A stretch of 64,000 nucleotides of DNA from Flammulina velutipes (lineage: Eukaryota; Basidiomycota; Agaricomycetes; Agaricales; Physalacriaceae), in the NCBI GenBank assembly GCA_011800155.1, contig JAALGH010000011.1:1922001-1986000 (forward strand), written 5' to 3'. The notes under the pieces are model-generated. The model had not been told where the DNA came from and made no database searches. It saw only the letters and a program-made list of their open reading frames with translations. A program made the position numbers and the translations under genes. Positions 46,721 through 58,785 of this stretch are shown here, piece after piece (the first letter of the stretch is position 1; each line of letters opens with the position of its first letter).

Positions 46721-46960
46721 TCATCCTTGTCCCCACTCACATTCAAACCGCCACCCCACCCTCTAGATCGACGAGATCGTGTCATTCCAAGCCCACCGTC
46801 CGCTTCGCGTCCCCATTCCACCCACCACCGCCGCCCTTTCGACGCCAAAAGTCGACTCCTCCGTTCCATCGAATCGCGGCTCGCGTTCCCCATCCCCCCT
46901 TCCATCCTTCTCATCCCAGAACGTCCGTTTAAATGCGTCCAGTAATTAACCGGCCTCGAC

Positions 46961-47462
46961 ATGGTGAGTGGCCTTGTTGTAAATTCGATATCCCAGCCAA
47001 TTTCCTTTCCAGCCAATTACCATAGCCGCTCGAAGCCGCGGGTACAACTCTTCTTCCCATCCACAATATCTCGTCGCATGAGAAAGCGGATCTCATACAG
47101 GTATCCCACCAGTGTCGCCACGGCTATCCTTCACGAACTTCGTGATAATCTTCGCGCTTTTGAGGGGCTAGCTAGATATATTGTGCTACTGTGAGTGTCG
47201 TGTTCTCTATCCGTATAGTGGTTCTTACCGAGTTGCATGTAGTAACGACTATCACTCGAGTGGATCGGAAGTGAACCAGCACATCACAGCTAGGGTGTAT
47301 CGGTCTGATGGAGTGACTATTGGAACCTTCCACTGGATGGAAGATGGAGTGCTCAACGTTTTTGCCCACCCAACTGATACAGTAAATGACCTAGAAAAGA
47401 AACCCCGCCACATTAGTTGGTTCTTCGATCCCTGTGATAGGTTGTACGTGCGTACCTACTAA
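46961..47462 (+). CDS. Hypothetical protein, 149 residues
   Basis: Exons 46961-47190 and 47243-47462 join in phase through a GTGAGT..GTAG intron. The N-terminal half is basic (TISRRMRKRISYR) and helical (AILHELRDNLRAFEGL). The second exon is more compact: ITARVYRSDGVTIGTFHW, GVLNVFAHPTDTVND and ISWFFDPCDRLY. No family recognised. Its start lies in the diverged flank of the 143-bp array. Confidence 0.45.
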
Positions 47463-47896
47463 ATGTATAGTGCTATAGAATATCTTGTGATGTACTAGCC
47501 AGCAATGGATTCAATTTGCGACCCTCCCAATATTGACCTGTTCTTACGCGCATGGTAGAAAAACTGCAAATCATGTGAGACAAAAACCAATCGAAATTCA
47601 ACGAGCTACGTAGCGTGCACTGTCCACGTCGGTATACCGACGAGTCGTTCGCCAGAGCGATGTTGGGCATGTGTCGCGCTGCAGTCAAGAGGTGGATGTC
47701 TACATTCAATGTTAGCTGTAAGTACGGGCATCATCACAGAATGTAACGCACCGAGGGTTATGAGTACTTGCTGCATAGTCACCGTAGTGCGCTTCACCTA
47801 TATTTGATTCTATGTATCATAGTAACTAATCCTGTAGTTCTCAAAAGAATATGATAGAGGGATCAATGTTCAGAATCTAGATATGAAGTCTTTTAA
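47463..47896 (-). pseudogene. Fragment of the multicopy family seen at 10.4 and 11.4 kb
   Basis: On the minus strand, QQVLITLGALHSV (about 47780) and, in a shifting frame, HMPNIALANDSSVYRRG (about 47640-47690) correspond to LVVLGMLHSLI and LANAVLFGRLVGIPTW in the 11.4-kb region. The conserved DNA core is gtcggtataccgac, itself a palindrome. There is no intact frame. Confidence 0.45.
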
Positions 47897-50800
47897 CTAC
47901 TCTCGCCGTTCTTTTCGGTTGCCCCGTGCCTCTCTACGTTTCGATGCAGCCAGCGCGTCTTTCTTAACAGACTCAGCTAGTCCAACCGGCAAATTGTACC
48001 CCTCACGTACGAGATCGTCCATCGTCATGCGTAGGGGAGCTTTGCCACATCGAACAGCTTGCACGTGCTTCCAAAATGCCTCCCCTTCCTTGAGAAACAG
48101 GAGGTGTCCATAGCCCGTTGAGTACATCTTGAGCTTCATCCTTTCAATCATCTCCTGGTGCATGTCAGCTTGTTGAAGAGCAAAGCTAGCTTTCCCATGC
48201 AGTGACTCGCTCGTGAAATGAGAGGCGCGTTGTTTCCATGCGTCTCGAGTAACGCCCCAAGACTTAATGCATCGCAGCATGTCGCTCTGAACCTTCTCAA
48301 CCTTCTCCATGAAGCGATCTTTTTCAGCTTCCAGCCGGAAGAACTGCACACGTTCACCTTTGAACAAGCTTTAGTCGCTGATTAAACCCGTGGGAATATA
48401 TACATACCATCTAGTATCCATTCGTCGATACCTGACATATTTTTATTTCCGCGTTCCATCAGCTCGCGTAACCAATCCGTACCCCGACTTTCAGCGCCCT
48501 TAGTACGTTTAGAACCTTGGAGAGTTAGCAACAGATCACAGTAAGCTGACATAGGTTCATACCAGACTCTTCGCCGATACTCGAACGAGCGCGCTTCCCT
48601 CCAGGTGCATTGTCAACCTCGATTCTCTTTTGACCACGTTCAGCATTGGGCATCCGGCTCTGTTCCCCTTCCCCTCCAGCTCTACTAGCCATACTCCGGG
48701 TAGCCAAAGCTCGCACATGCTGATAACCAGCCTGTTCATGAATGCGTGAATCCCCCGGTAGCCTAGGACCATCAACCGATCTCGTTCGAAACGTGTCATT
48801 CCTCGTCATCTCAGGGAGTCCTTGCAGCATCGAGTTGTTGAGAGTACCGAGACGCTCCAGAGCAGATCGATGAGCATTCCAGTCAGCGATTGCTTTATCT
48901 CTCTCCGATTCCAGCTGTCGCAGGGCTGTAGTTGATTTCGTCGCGATACCTGCCAACATCCGCGCCATAGTCTCTGCAATCTCTTCTCCGTGAAGCACCT
49001 TGTCCGAAGCCAACTTCCGCAATGCGTCCGCCATGATTACAGCCATACGTGCTGCCTCATAAGCTGCACCCTCCCTTAACTTCGTCTCGGCCTCCCAAAA
49101 CACTGGGATTGCCTTGCTAGCCTCTACTGGGAGATAGGATGGCAGAGTCAAAACCACGTTCTCCACGTCACTGGGGTCGGATGTAGCATTGCTGATGACC
49201 GTGTGTTCAGGAAGAGACGTATAAGGTGCTAAGATTTTGCTTGAGCGTTCCAGCCAAACTTCGAGATTTGCAGCCAAGGTTATCCGCATGCGGACAATTG
49301 TCTCCTCTTCGGTGACAGAAGGATGTTGAGCCACCTTGGTGAGGAGATGTCGGAGATCCCGCCTAACAAGAGCATGCTGAGTGAGAAACACTAATTTGCT
49401 GGGTCTGAGAGACTTACTGCTCCTTCTCCAGCTTTAGACCGTCGACTAGAAATATAAGCGCATCCCGACTCTGTTCCTCAGCATCCTCACCGGCCAGAGG
49501 TGGGAGTTTGATGGGATTCTCATGATAGACTGCTATCGCAGTATCCATAGACGGCACTTATGAGGATGTCAGGGATTGAATGATATCTTGGCTTTGAAAA
49601 GACTGACTTGCAAGAGTTCGATGCTTATACGGGCTAATGACGTCCGTGTGGTCCTTATTCCACATGTAGTGTTTTCCCTTCAACTCTTTGAACTGCTCTC
49701 TCCACCCACTGAGGGAGGCAGCATTCCTAACGCAGTTGGCATCGAACTCTCCCTTGAAGTTGAGGTGCTGTGAATAGGCGTACTCGATTTCCTTGGCTAG
49801 TTGATTGGCTAGATGCATGATTAATAATTGCTATGGCAGTAATGGCAGAAGTGACCCACGTAGATTTATATATTTCTTCCAATTCCAATCCATAGCGACG
49901 TGAAAGTAAGCTTCGTGGCCGTGATTGAGGTTCATTTGGAAGATCAGAGCAGCGAACTTGTTCGAGATCGCCCAAAAGTGTTCAGCCGTCTCGCCGTGGA
50001 AATGCGCTGCGCACAGGACGTAGAAAGGGCCAAAGATGTATTTGCAGACATCGACATGGGCGTAGACATGGGCAGCACCGATGAGGAGAAGCGTGAGTGG
50101 TATGATCCAGCTCAACTTGCTCAGTTCCGGGGTGTTTTTGAACCGAAACTCCAAGTTGGGGCCATAACCGCACATGCTATCGTATGCCAACCCATCCGAA
50201 GGCTTGGGATCCCCTGGTTTGAGGTTTTCTAGTCCACTACGTTTCAGGCTCTGGTAGTGCGCCATGTCGGCACTCTTGTGGCTGGATAAGATGTCAGAAC
50301 GAAGTAGGGGGGATGATGATGAGCGACATACTCTTCTCCTTTTGGGATCTCTACTGTAGAGTAGACGAAAGTGTGGCCGCATTGGGATTGCAGGACACCA
50401 TTGTACTGGACATTTGCCGATCGGGGTTTCTTATCCGCAGAGCTTTGTGATGTGTGGTTGTTGCAGATGATTTTCTGTTGAAAGGTAGCTTAGCATCTGC
50501 GTTTGAAACGACTGCATAGAAATTCTACCTCCTGTCGAGCTTTCGAAGCATCGTTTTTCGTAACTATTCTCGCCCTATATTCCTTCATAATCTCAGCAGG
50601 AGGGTAGAGTCCCTTGTCACCAATGAGGTCAACATCGTCGTTGCCAGCGGTGTGCGACCCAGCTGTTTGCTTGAAGTTGCCATCAAGAGTCTTATCTATT
50701 CGACAGGTATGGCTATTAGGATATCATTGAAAAGTGTTTTGGGTAGGAGGAGATGCAAACCAACCTCAATTCGGCAGGCATATCTTTATAGTCCTCCTGT

Positions 50801-52041
50801 GTCACATTGAATCCAACCTCCGGACAGGCGGGGCATAGGACCATGAGATGGTCGCGCTGCCGGGATGGGATTGCGACGTGCATGTCGTGCACTTTCCCAG
50901 CGCGTCTCTCTGCCTTCACCAGCTTGAAGATACGGAATACGCGACTAGCTTGCTTTGTGAGATCCTATCAAAAGGACACTATTCAGAACACAATATAGCA
51001 CACCTCAAACGCAGACTTACAGCCACAGACCACGGATAAGTGTTATCCGTTATCCTCTGCCATGCAGCCATCATTGCCGACGTACTCAATGCGCCTTCCG
51101 TGTGGATAAGCTGGAAATGTCGGAGCCATTCAAAGCTGAAAGCAACTCCCGGTCGAGAGGTCGTGCTGGGGAAGAACCTAGCCCGCAGGAGTTGCTCGAA
51201 GCGGGGATGTTCCTGCGTTGCATCACAGTCGCAGAACTGTAGGCGAACATTGTGAATGCCGTGAACGTCGACGACGATAATTTTGACGGGGGCACTGGGC
51301 ATGGGACATGAGGCTCCGTTATGTCCCAGCTGAGGTATGAATGGAACCGATAGGTCTGATATGGGCTTCTTTTCAAAGTATTGCTTTGCCTCGTTCCACA
51401 CCTCGGCGCGGTGTGTCCACATAGGTTTATGGCGAGCAATAAAGCATTCGGCGCACGTGATGGCCATATCTGGACACTGCTCGCAGCGGACCAAACGAGG
51501 TCCCTTCCCGTCGCAGGCGCAAGGTTCCATCACAACTGAGTTGTACTCCAGTTCCATGTAGATGCGATGGATGAGAGGCAGGCGAGACTGAAAGGCCTCC
51601 AATGTTCTTCGATTCTAATGGCGTGTTAGTGGAATATAGAGAAAAAGCTGGCTGGCTCACCTCTGATTGTGCGGGTTGCTCTTCTATTTGGGCAGAAGTT
51701 GGCGCTGCAAGACTCTCCTCCACTGCCTCGGGCTCTTCGGTGACCATCTGAGGAACCTCGAATGAAACGCACTCTGGCTCGTGTATAGGAAGATCCCATT
51801 CCTCGCGATCATACAACACTCCCGCCGCCTTCAGCAATACCGAGACACTGCTATATTTTGCAGAGGTTTGCGTAAAGCTTAGCCCATGGTGTTTCGAAGG
51901 CTCGAACAACGGGTGTACTGTCGGAGTGAACTGCGGTAGATCCTGTGTGCTTTTGGTGGGACTGGCGAGTCGAATAGACGAAGCCTTTCCTTTCTTCGTG
52001 GGGGAACGCGTTGGATTTCGCATTGAGGGAGGTTCCGACAT
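47897..52041 (-). CDS. KDZ-superfamily transposase with CxC2 zinc cluster, complete
   Basis: Complete multi-exon transposase gene (about 13 exons), every visible intron restoring frame. Starts MSEPPSMRNPTRS. Order: low-complexity N-terminus; CxC2 cluster CACDGKG, CEQCPDMAITCAEC, H.PMW.H (about 51430-51540); VVDVHGIHNVRLQFCDC; QRITDNT; VLCPACPEVGFN; the catalytic core with KTLDGNFKQTAG (first Asp, about 50690), YDSMCGYG (second Asp, about 50170) and HGETAEHFW (Glu, about 49990), and MDWNWKKY; then helical C-terminal regions (VDGLKLEKEQ, MIERMKLKMYSTGYGHLLFL) to a basic tail. With all three acids present and no stops it may still encode active transposase. Terminal inverted repeats were not identified. 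Confidence 0.92.
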
Positions 52042-52355
52042 GACGGGAACATGGAGAGGTCTTCCTTCATCGATTAGATCTCTTTTTCAGCAATAATAAA
52101 CACATGCACTTACAGGCTCATGTTTCCTATCTGGTCATTTGCTGGCCTCATGTAAGGCTAGGCCAATGACATTTCTTTGACAACACTGCCGGGTATTTTT
52201 ATAATCTAAACCAAAGCCCACAGCATAGAAATAGAGTAAGCTAGGGATTAATAAAAGGAAAGAGATGAAGAGTAAAGACAGTGAGTAGAATGAGTAAAGA
52301 CAGAATAAAGACAGGGAGTAAAGACAGTAAAGACGTTCGATATGGTCAGAGCAGT
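52042..52355. repeat. Intergenic with gagtaaagacag repeats
   Basis: About five imperfect units of (g)agtaaagacag between 52265 and 52336. There is no gene. Confidence 0.7.
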
Positions 52356-53421
52356 CTATCCTTTGATATATAAATTCAACGTCTTCTTGTCAACAAAAGT
52401 CCCTTGCGTACGGAAGACTACAGTGACCTGTGTTCTCTCCGAGTTTATCGAGAACAATGAGTTGAAGGTGTGGGGCTTCCAATCGGCTACGTCTTCGTTC
52501 CAACGCCAGAGGTTGGACCTGCCCGCCCACACAGACTCCGGAAGACGGACTTTGAGCATGGCCAGCGTGTTCAGGTTGACCAGGTCATTGGTGAAACGAT
52601 TGTAGGGAATAGCGGTCTTCGTTTCTTGCTGCATGGCTTGGCTTAGAGAGGCTAAGCTGCAAAGAGAAGGGACTCACGTCGATAAAAACAACTAGAAGGT
52701 TGCGAAGGGGAAGACCGTCGTGTGGGAGCAGGGCCTCATCCTCGCTGTCCGAGATGTTTATGACCTCGTCATCGGAAGGGGGATGGACGACCAGATCCGG
52801 AGAACTACCCCGTTTCCTTTTCTTTGACGGCTTGCGAGAAGAAACGCGACGACGAGGAGAAGGAGGAGGACGAGGAGGACGAAGCCTTGGTGCCTCGTAT
52901 GACCTCCAGGTCAAGTGCAAGGTCCTGAGGCCCTTCTGGACTACCATCTTCCGCAAGTCGAGTGTCTCCACGACTCTCATGACGCGGAGGAGGTCTCGGA
53001 CATCTACGCAGTCTTTGAGGCATTCGTCTGGGATTTTCGGCAAGTTAGGGGTGTCCCCGCAGCGGTCGCACTATGAGACAGATTAGCTCGCATGATGAAG
53101 AAGGAGAAAGATATCACTGACTTGCAACCAGGCTGTACAGCTCTCAGTGTCCATCGGCATTTTCAGCCAGTAGTGGCCACGACACCGCGGGCTTTGTCGG
53201 TCCCATATTCGACAGGACTCGAGCAAGTCGTCGGGGCCAAAGGCATTGTCTCTGATGGTGCAGCCAACCTCAAGCGCTTTGTCCGCGCAGTAGAGGATGA
53301 CCTCCTCTCGGTAGGCGGAGTAAAAAGAGCCACGTCGGTATTGGGGGAAAGATCCTAGGGCTTTAAGCCTTGTGCTGAGGTTGGGTTCGAGAGCGTCGAC
53401 GTGACACTTGATTAGGATCAT
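52356..53421 (-). CDS. Hypothetical protein with Cys pairs and Arg/Pro-rich centre
   Basis: Three exons splice in phase to about 325 residues, starting MILIKCHVDALEPN at 53421. The N-terminal half has RGHYWLKMPMDTESCTAWLQ running across an intron into CDRCGDTPNLPK (C..C pair). The middle is a Pro/Arg/Ser-rich basic stretch (PPRPPPSPRRRVSSRKPSKK) and an acidic SUMO-interaction-like motif (EVINISDSEDE). The C-terminal exon is compact (IPYNRFTNDLVNLNTLAML, WRWNEDVADWKPHTF, TQVTVVFRTQGT). No family recognised. A TATAAAAG box at 53464-53457 lies about 36 nt upstream of the ATG. Confidence 0.65.
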
Positions 53422-53737
53422 GAATGGGACAAGGGAATTGGAGAAAGTGTTCAGAGCTTTTATAGCCGGCAGGTTTTTGGTTTGCGCTGGAAAAGAATAT
53501 CAGTATATTCCCTTTGGGCCATTAAAATTTAAACCAACTGGGCTTACCATTTTCGATAGGGACGCGGATGTAAAGGGCGACCAACAAAGAACCCATGCAA
53601 AGAACAAATGCCCGGAAGTATTTCCGCAGGAAAGCTGTCGCGCGCTATGGTAACAAGCATAGCTAGTGGGAACGAGTATTGTCAATGAAACGAGTATTGT
53701 AAATGAACGACTATGGTAAAAGAGAAGTACTAGGGAT
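53422..53737. promoter_or_regulatory. Intergenic with TATA box of the 52356-53421 gene
   Basis: TATAAAAG on the minus strand at 53464-53457, in good position for the gene starting at 53421. No other feature. Confidence 0.5.
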
Positions 53738-54401
53738 TTAAAATGGGAGATCGAATCTTCTATGTACGATGGGTACGTGATAAAGGTCCCAGTTACTGCA
53801 CTGGTCAGCAGCGGCCACCCTCAACGCGAGGTACTTCCTGCGGTCGACGAAGAGCACGTCTGTCAACCAAAATGGCACCCAATCCAAAAGCTCGGTGTCA
53901 AAACGCTGCAGCGCTTGCCCAAGGTTCTCAACCCCTCCAATTGTGCCAAGGCGAATCGAATCGGCATTCTCGTACATCCTCATGTCCAGCAAGACAATAT
54001 GACGTCGAGATGGGGTGAAGCGGAAGGCGAGGATATCACAATCATCTTCATTCTGAGTCAAGTAGGTTTGTTAGCCTGTTCAAAGATGTGTGGCCAGGAC
54101 GTACCACTCCCCAGAAGCAAGCTAGCACAAATGATTGGGATAGATTATACGGGCCCTCTTGGGCGGGGTTGGTAGGGATGTAGTCCAAGTCGAAGTCGGG
54201 GTCAGGCTCACTGAACAAAGAGTCGGTGTCGTCGCTCTGGTCGCAAAGCGTGTCGCCCTCCTCCTCCTCCTCTACATCTCCGTCGTCCTCCTCTTCCTCG
54301 GCTAGAAGCATGAAAGCGACGCTGTCCATGTCCTCAAGGTCAAGGTCCAAATCTGACACTTGCTCGTCGCCATTGCCAGAATTGTCCCAGTCTGGGTCCA
54401 T
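53738..54401 (-). CDS. Hypothetical protein with highly acidic N-terminus
   Basis: Two exons (54401 to about 54106, and 54060 to 53738) join in phase to about 200 residues. The first half is almost purely acidic/low complexity (LDLDLEDMDSVAFMLLAEE, GDVEEEEEGDTL, EPDPDFDLDYIP). The second half is ordinary globular sequence (CDILAFRFTPSRRHIVLLD, LGQALQRFDTELLDWVPFWL, DVLFVDRRKYLALRV). No family recognised. It lies in the same direction as the two genes to its left and ends 316 bp upstream of the next start. Confidence 0.55.
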
Positions 54402-55865
54402 GGAATGAAATCGCAGTTGTGATGAAATGGGGGGCGTCTGTCAGGCGGCAGCATAGACGAAACTAGTCCATGAGATCCATGGGTTGCCATGACTGGCCAG
54501 AAAAATGCGGGTGCGGGTTCGCGGGTGGACATCAGGCCCCAGATCTGCGTTGAGGTCAAGATACCATCCGTTTGTGGCGCTGACGAAAATTGGTTCACCG
54601 CTTGAAAAAACTGCCATGACCTGCCCTGTATTCTTTCAATACCGGAGCCATGACTACACTAATTGCATTTTACTCACTCAAACGCGCATCAGTCGGGCTA
54701 TGCTATCTAATTTCGCTGCACAGTGGTGCGCCATGGTGATGGTTCTGAGCCAGGGCATGAAAGCTTACATAATTGGCGGGGCGCGTATGATCAATGGCCG
54801 AACTCGACCGGAATTCCAATGGCTCAGCTTGGCTCAGCTCGTCCGTAATTCCAATGGCTCCAATGGCCAAAAATATGAAACCTTCGCACCCAATAGACGC
54901 ACCCAATAGACTAGGAGGATGGAGGTGACTCATAGCTTGGTTGACTAATTATCCAAGAATATGTGTGGCGCAGCAAATTGGCATTTGTGTAATATTTCTA
55001 CACATGCTGGAATTGTACAGTAATTGTGCAGTAGTAGGTGGTGGATACTGGTAATTTGGGTTCAAAGATAGTGTAAGTTCTGCGGTCAATAAACTGTATG
55101 GTCCCAGTCAGGATGGCGGACTAGATTAGGATTTCTTGCGGCGTTTGCAGTGAGCAGTTAGGATTTCTTGGCGGCTTTCGCATTCCGGGTTGGGTTGTGC
55201 AATGGGTGATGGGCGATGGGATGGCTGAAGGGAGAGGATGGCGAGGGGATGGACACTTGGAAAGGGCAGTGGCCAGTTGGATAGGCCAGTGGTAGAGGTA
55301 TTTGGAGATGACTAGGATGAACTTGGGGATGGGTGGAGGGAAAAGCACGCATCGGACACAGAAGGGATGGATGAGAAGGCGGGCAGAGAGAGGGCAACCG
55401 GAGTAGCACTGGCTATGGGATGGTACCTAGGATGGATGGATGGATGGATGGAAGAAACATATGCACTGTTAACGCGAGCTATAGAAGGAATGAAATGGTA
55501 TCTACTCACCGGAGGCCTCCCTTTTCATCATGCCGGCGCATCGTCGTCGCCATCGTCGCCCTCGCCGTCGTCGTCGCCATCATCGCCATCGCCGTCGTCG
55601 TCGCCATCGTGGTGGTATTCAGTGTGATGGTAAAGGTCAAGAAATGTCCGTGACTCCGATGTGACTTCATTGGCTTCATTGACGGTGCTACTTAATAATC
55701 TCTTCCAGTATCTCGCACCTGGAAGGCGCTGCACTCACTACGATATTCTCGGGATCGGACCTCAACGTCGGCGACATCTGATCTCTGGTCTCCCTTGCTC
55801 GTTTAGCCCCAAAGTTCGCCATCGTGCATCCCGGTATCCGGATAGTCACTGTCTAACTTGCCAGC
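54402..55865. other. Intergenic with simple repeats
   Basis: No gene supported. It contains ggatggatggatggatgg at 55431-55450 and a cgtcgtcgccat-type trinucleotide tract at 55540-55610. Minus-strand frames across these tracts are low-complexity artefacts. Confidence 0.5.
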
Positions 55866-58526
55866 ATGCCTGAAGTCTTGGAGGCGAACTTCGCCAATCT
55901 ATTCATCAATCATGCATCTTTGACTACTCTCCATTCTCTACCGCTCCGTGGCCTGCTAGCTGATGGGAAAAAGACTATAGACACCTCTCAGACACTATAC
56001 TCATTCATGGCATTGCACATAGTCAACCTGTGTATTGTTGACCGAGCTCCCAAAGATGAGCATGAATATCTCAAAACTTACAAGGTAAATTCCCTCTTGT
56101 ATACTTCAGTTCATTGAACACTCTCTCAGTACCAGCTCCGGGCCATTGACAGATACGTTCAAAAGGTCCAGCATTTCTGGCGCTCCATAGTCTCTATCCT
56201 GGAAGCTGGTGCTAGGGCGAGGGACAAGAAGAATGAGCATATCCTCAAGAAGGATCAATTACAGGCTATTCGCAGCCATACTCCCAACCAACCTCCTGTA
56301 ATTGCCCCTGCTCCTGTGCGAGTAGGCTACAGGCCTCTGAGAGCTAAACCATCCCCTGCTGGCTTCAAACGCACCTCTCTAGACCATTCATCGGAGAGAG
56401 TACCCTCTCCGCCTCCGCCTCCGCCTCGGTCTCCTATAACCAGACCCCTGGAGGAAAAATCAAGTGTTCCCCCATGGTCCCACTTTGTGCGACCTCTGAC
56501 TTTCAACGCACCAATATTTCGAGGGAGGGATGGCGCGAACCTATATCCTGGACCATATATCCCCCAGTTGGCATGCTCATCCGATGGATTGGCCTATGCC
56601 TCTGCCAATTTACAACTGGTGGGAGGATACTTCCATTCCAGAGCGTACACCCTTGAGTTCTCCGCACAAAGATTTTTTGTGGTGCGTTTTCTAACTTTCG
56701 AGTTTTCCATTGGCTGATCTCACAGTATAGATACGACCACTTCTGCATACCTCTGTCAACCTTTATACCAAGGCAGTCTGGTCTAAATGGATAGGGAATG
56801 CGTATTCCAAAGGATTCGTCGTCGTCATTGCGTTTGACTTTGGCTCTCATGTTCTCTCATTCAACAGTAAAGATGGAAATGTACAAGTAAGTATTCAGTA
56901 TCTAGTTGCTTGCAATTCTACCCACATCCATTATTTATTCCTAGTTTTCTTGGTCTATTGGCCTTCCCGAATGGATCAATTCTACTCCATCTCCAATATG
57001 TCCCAATATTCTAGCCCGCACATATCCCTCACTGTCTCTCAAGGAACAGAAGGAGGCTTCATTACCCGCATTTCTTACTTGGCTTGCGCTTGTATTGCAA
57101 TGGATCAGGATCCACTTAAACTCTCAAGTCTCTTTGTACACCGCTCTTACTAAAGACCACACTGTCTTTGATTTCCTGGGGGTATATTCCACAATAGAGG
57201 TGCTCGCGCTTGCTGGTATGTCTCTTAGTTATAAAGGTAATATCTTCTAATGAAATGACAGGTTTGAACCCAACGAACCTAGTGTGCGATATCGTCAAAT
57301 GTCCTTCTCGCACCGCCCGTCTCTGTGTGGCTACCTATGTCTTCATTTGGAATGGACATGTTCAGAATTGCAGGAGGCTTACCAAAGCTCTGAAATATGA
57401 CCAAGTTGGTATATGTGCGACATTGAATGAGGTGAAAGAGTGCGTTCTGTGTTTCCCAGCCAGCTTCGCCGCGTCTTACAAATTTGCGACAGGTACAATG
57501 ATGAGTTGATTTGCTATGGACGAATGACAACCTCTGTCTCTCGTTCAGTGGCTTCTCTCATGGATCAACAACATGGCGGCCGCGCCCTAGAGACAGATCT
57601 TTTTCACCTCTCCTCTCTTGTCTTATCTGACACGAACCTACATGTCGGAACGTCCATACGGAATCAGCTACCTCAATTAATAGGTGGCTTACAGGATCTG
57701 GTTTTCGGCAATGTGGTTTTATCAGGATCTTTGGACCCTCTAACACTATTCTACCAAGGTAGGAATGAACCTGATAATCATTTCTTTATGTCTTAACATT
57801 CCAGACTGCTTGCGCCACAACTCTCCTATATCGCATTTGGACCTGGACACACATCTTCCCTCCAGTATACTGCAAGAATCTCGCAGAATTCCACGCAATG
57901 TCAATCTGTTCTGCAAAGGTGGAATCAAGATATGGACTCTATTCCAAGCTTCTCCGGACCCGGACTGGCAACTCCAATCGCGCTGTGATCAGGAACAAAA
58001 GTCGTTCGAGGTATGGAACGAGTTTTCCTCTTACGATTTACTATAACTAATAGACTCTAGTACATCAAATCTACGCAAAGGATGCATGTTGTAGGTCCTC
58101 TGGACTTCTGTGGAATTACAGAAGTTATGATCCAAGGCAAACTCAGGTGAGTCTAACTCTCTATGAAAGGTAAGACTAATGCTGCTCAGAGTTCTGATAT
58201 ATGCACGGAACAACGAGGAGGAAGACGACGACGACGACAACAACAAAAGGAACAAGAAAGACAGGACAAGACCATACATCATCCCGACACATCCAATCCG
58301 GCCTGCGATCCTACAACGCTTGAAGAAGCGACAGTCGATTCAAAAACGAACCCGAGCAACTGTTCTCTCATCAATCAAGACAGGCAAATGGAGCGCGTTC
58401 AGTTACAAACTACAGCGGACAAAAGATGAGAAAAGGTGGGGTCTTAGGAATGCAAAGATGAGGAGGGTCATCTGTAATAGACAAGCAGCGCGTCGAGAAA
58501 GGAGGAAGGCTCAGAATGCTTTGTAA
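55866..58526 (+). CDS. Large unrecognised protein, about 750 residues, many exons
   Basis: Exons from 55866 (MPEVLEANFANLFINHA) splice in phase through YQLRAIDRYVQKVQHFWRS, a Pro-rich linker, HFVRPLTFNAPIFRGRDG, IRPLLHTSVNLYTKAVW, FVVVIAFDFGSHVLSFN, WSIGLPEWINSTPSP, LTWLALVLQWIRIHL, LAGLNPTNLVCDIVKCPSR, CVATYVFIWNGHVQNC, MTTSVSRSVASLMDQQHGG, GGLQDLVFGNVVLSGSLDPL, GPLDFCGITEVMIQGKLRV and a very basic C-terminus (KMRRVICNRQAARRERRK). I do not recognise the family. Consistent splicing over 2.6 kb argues for a real gene. The basic tail suggests nucleic-acid binding or nuclear location, which is inference. Confidence 0.6.
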
Positions 58527-58785
58527 AGAAGTAATCGATATATTCAGTTCTCTGAGTGACTTGGGAATTCCGGTCAGCGGGCGCGGTACATCGCTCCGAA
58601 TACTTGGATTACATAATCCTTTCTCTCTTGCTCTATCCCACCATCAGAATATCCAAGGTGAGCGCAAGTTCGCCATAGATCCTGTAGAACATAGTTGTAG
58701 AGTAGAGTATAGAATAAGAAACCTGTACCCAGGATGAATCAGTGAAATAAGAGAGCAAAAGCTGACCAAAAATGCAGGACCAGTC

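Noticed and set aside
45917..46736. Repeated minus-strand reading frames of 76-121 codons across the tandem array
   Set aside because: They are the same non-coding 143-bp unit read in changing frames; the period is not a multiple of three and there is no start context or splice support.
55528..55734. Minus-strand Asp/Gly-rich frame
   Set aside because: Arises from the trinucleotide repeat tract at 55540-55610.
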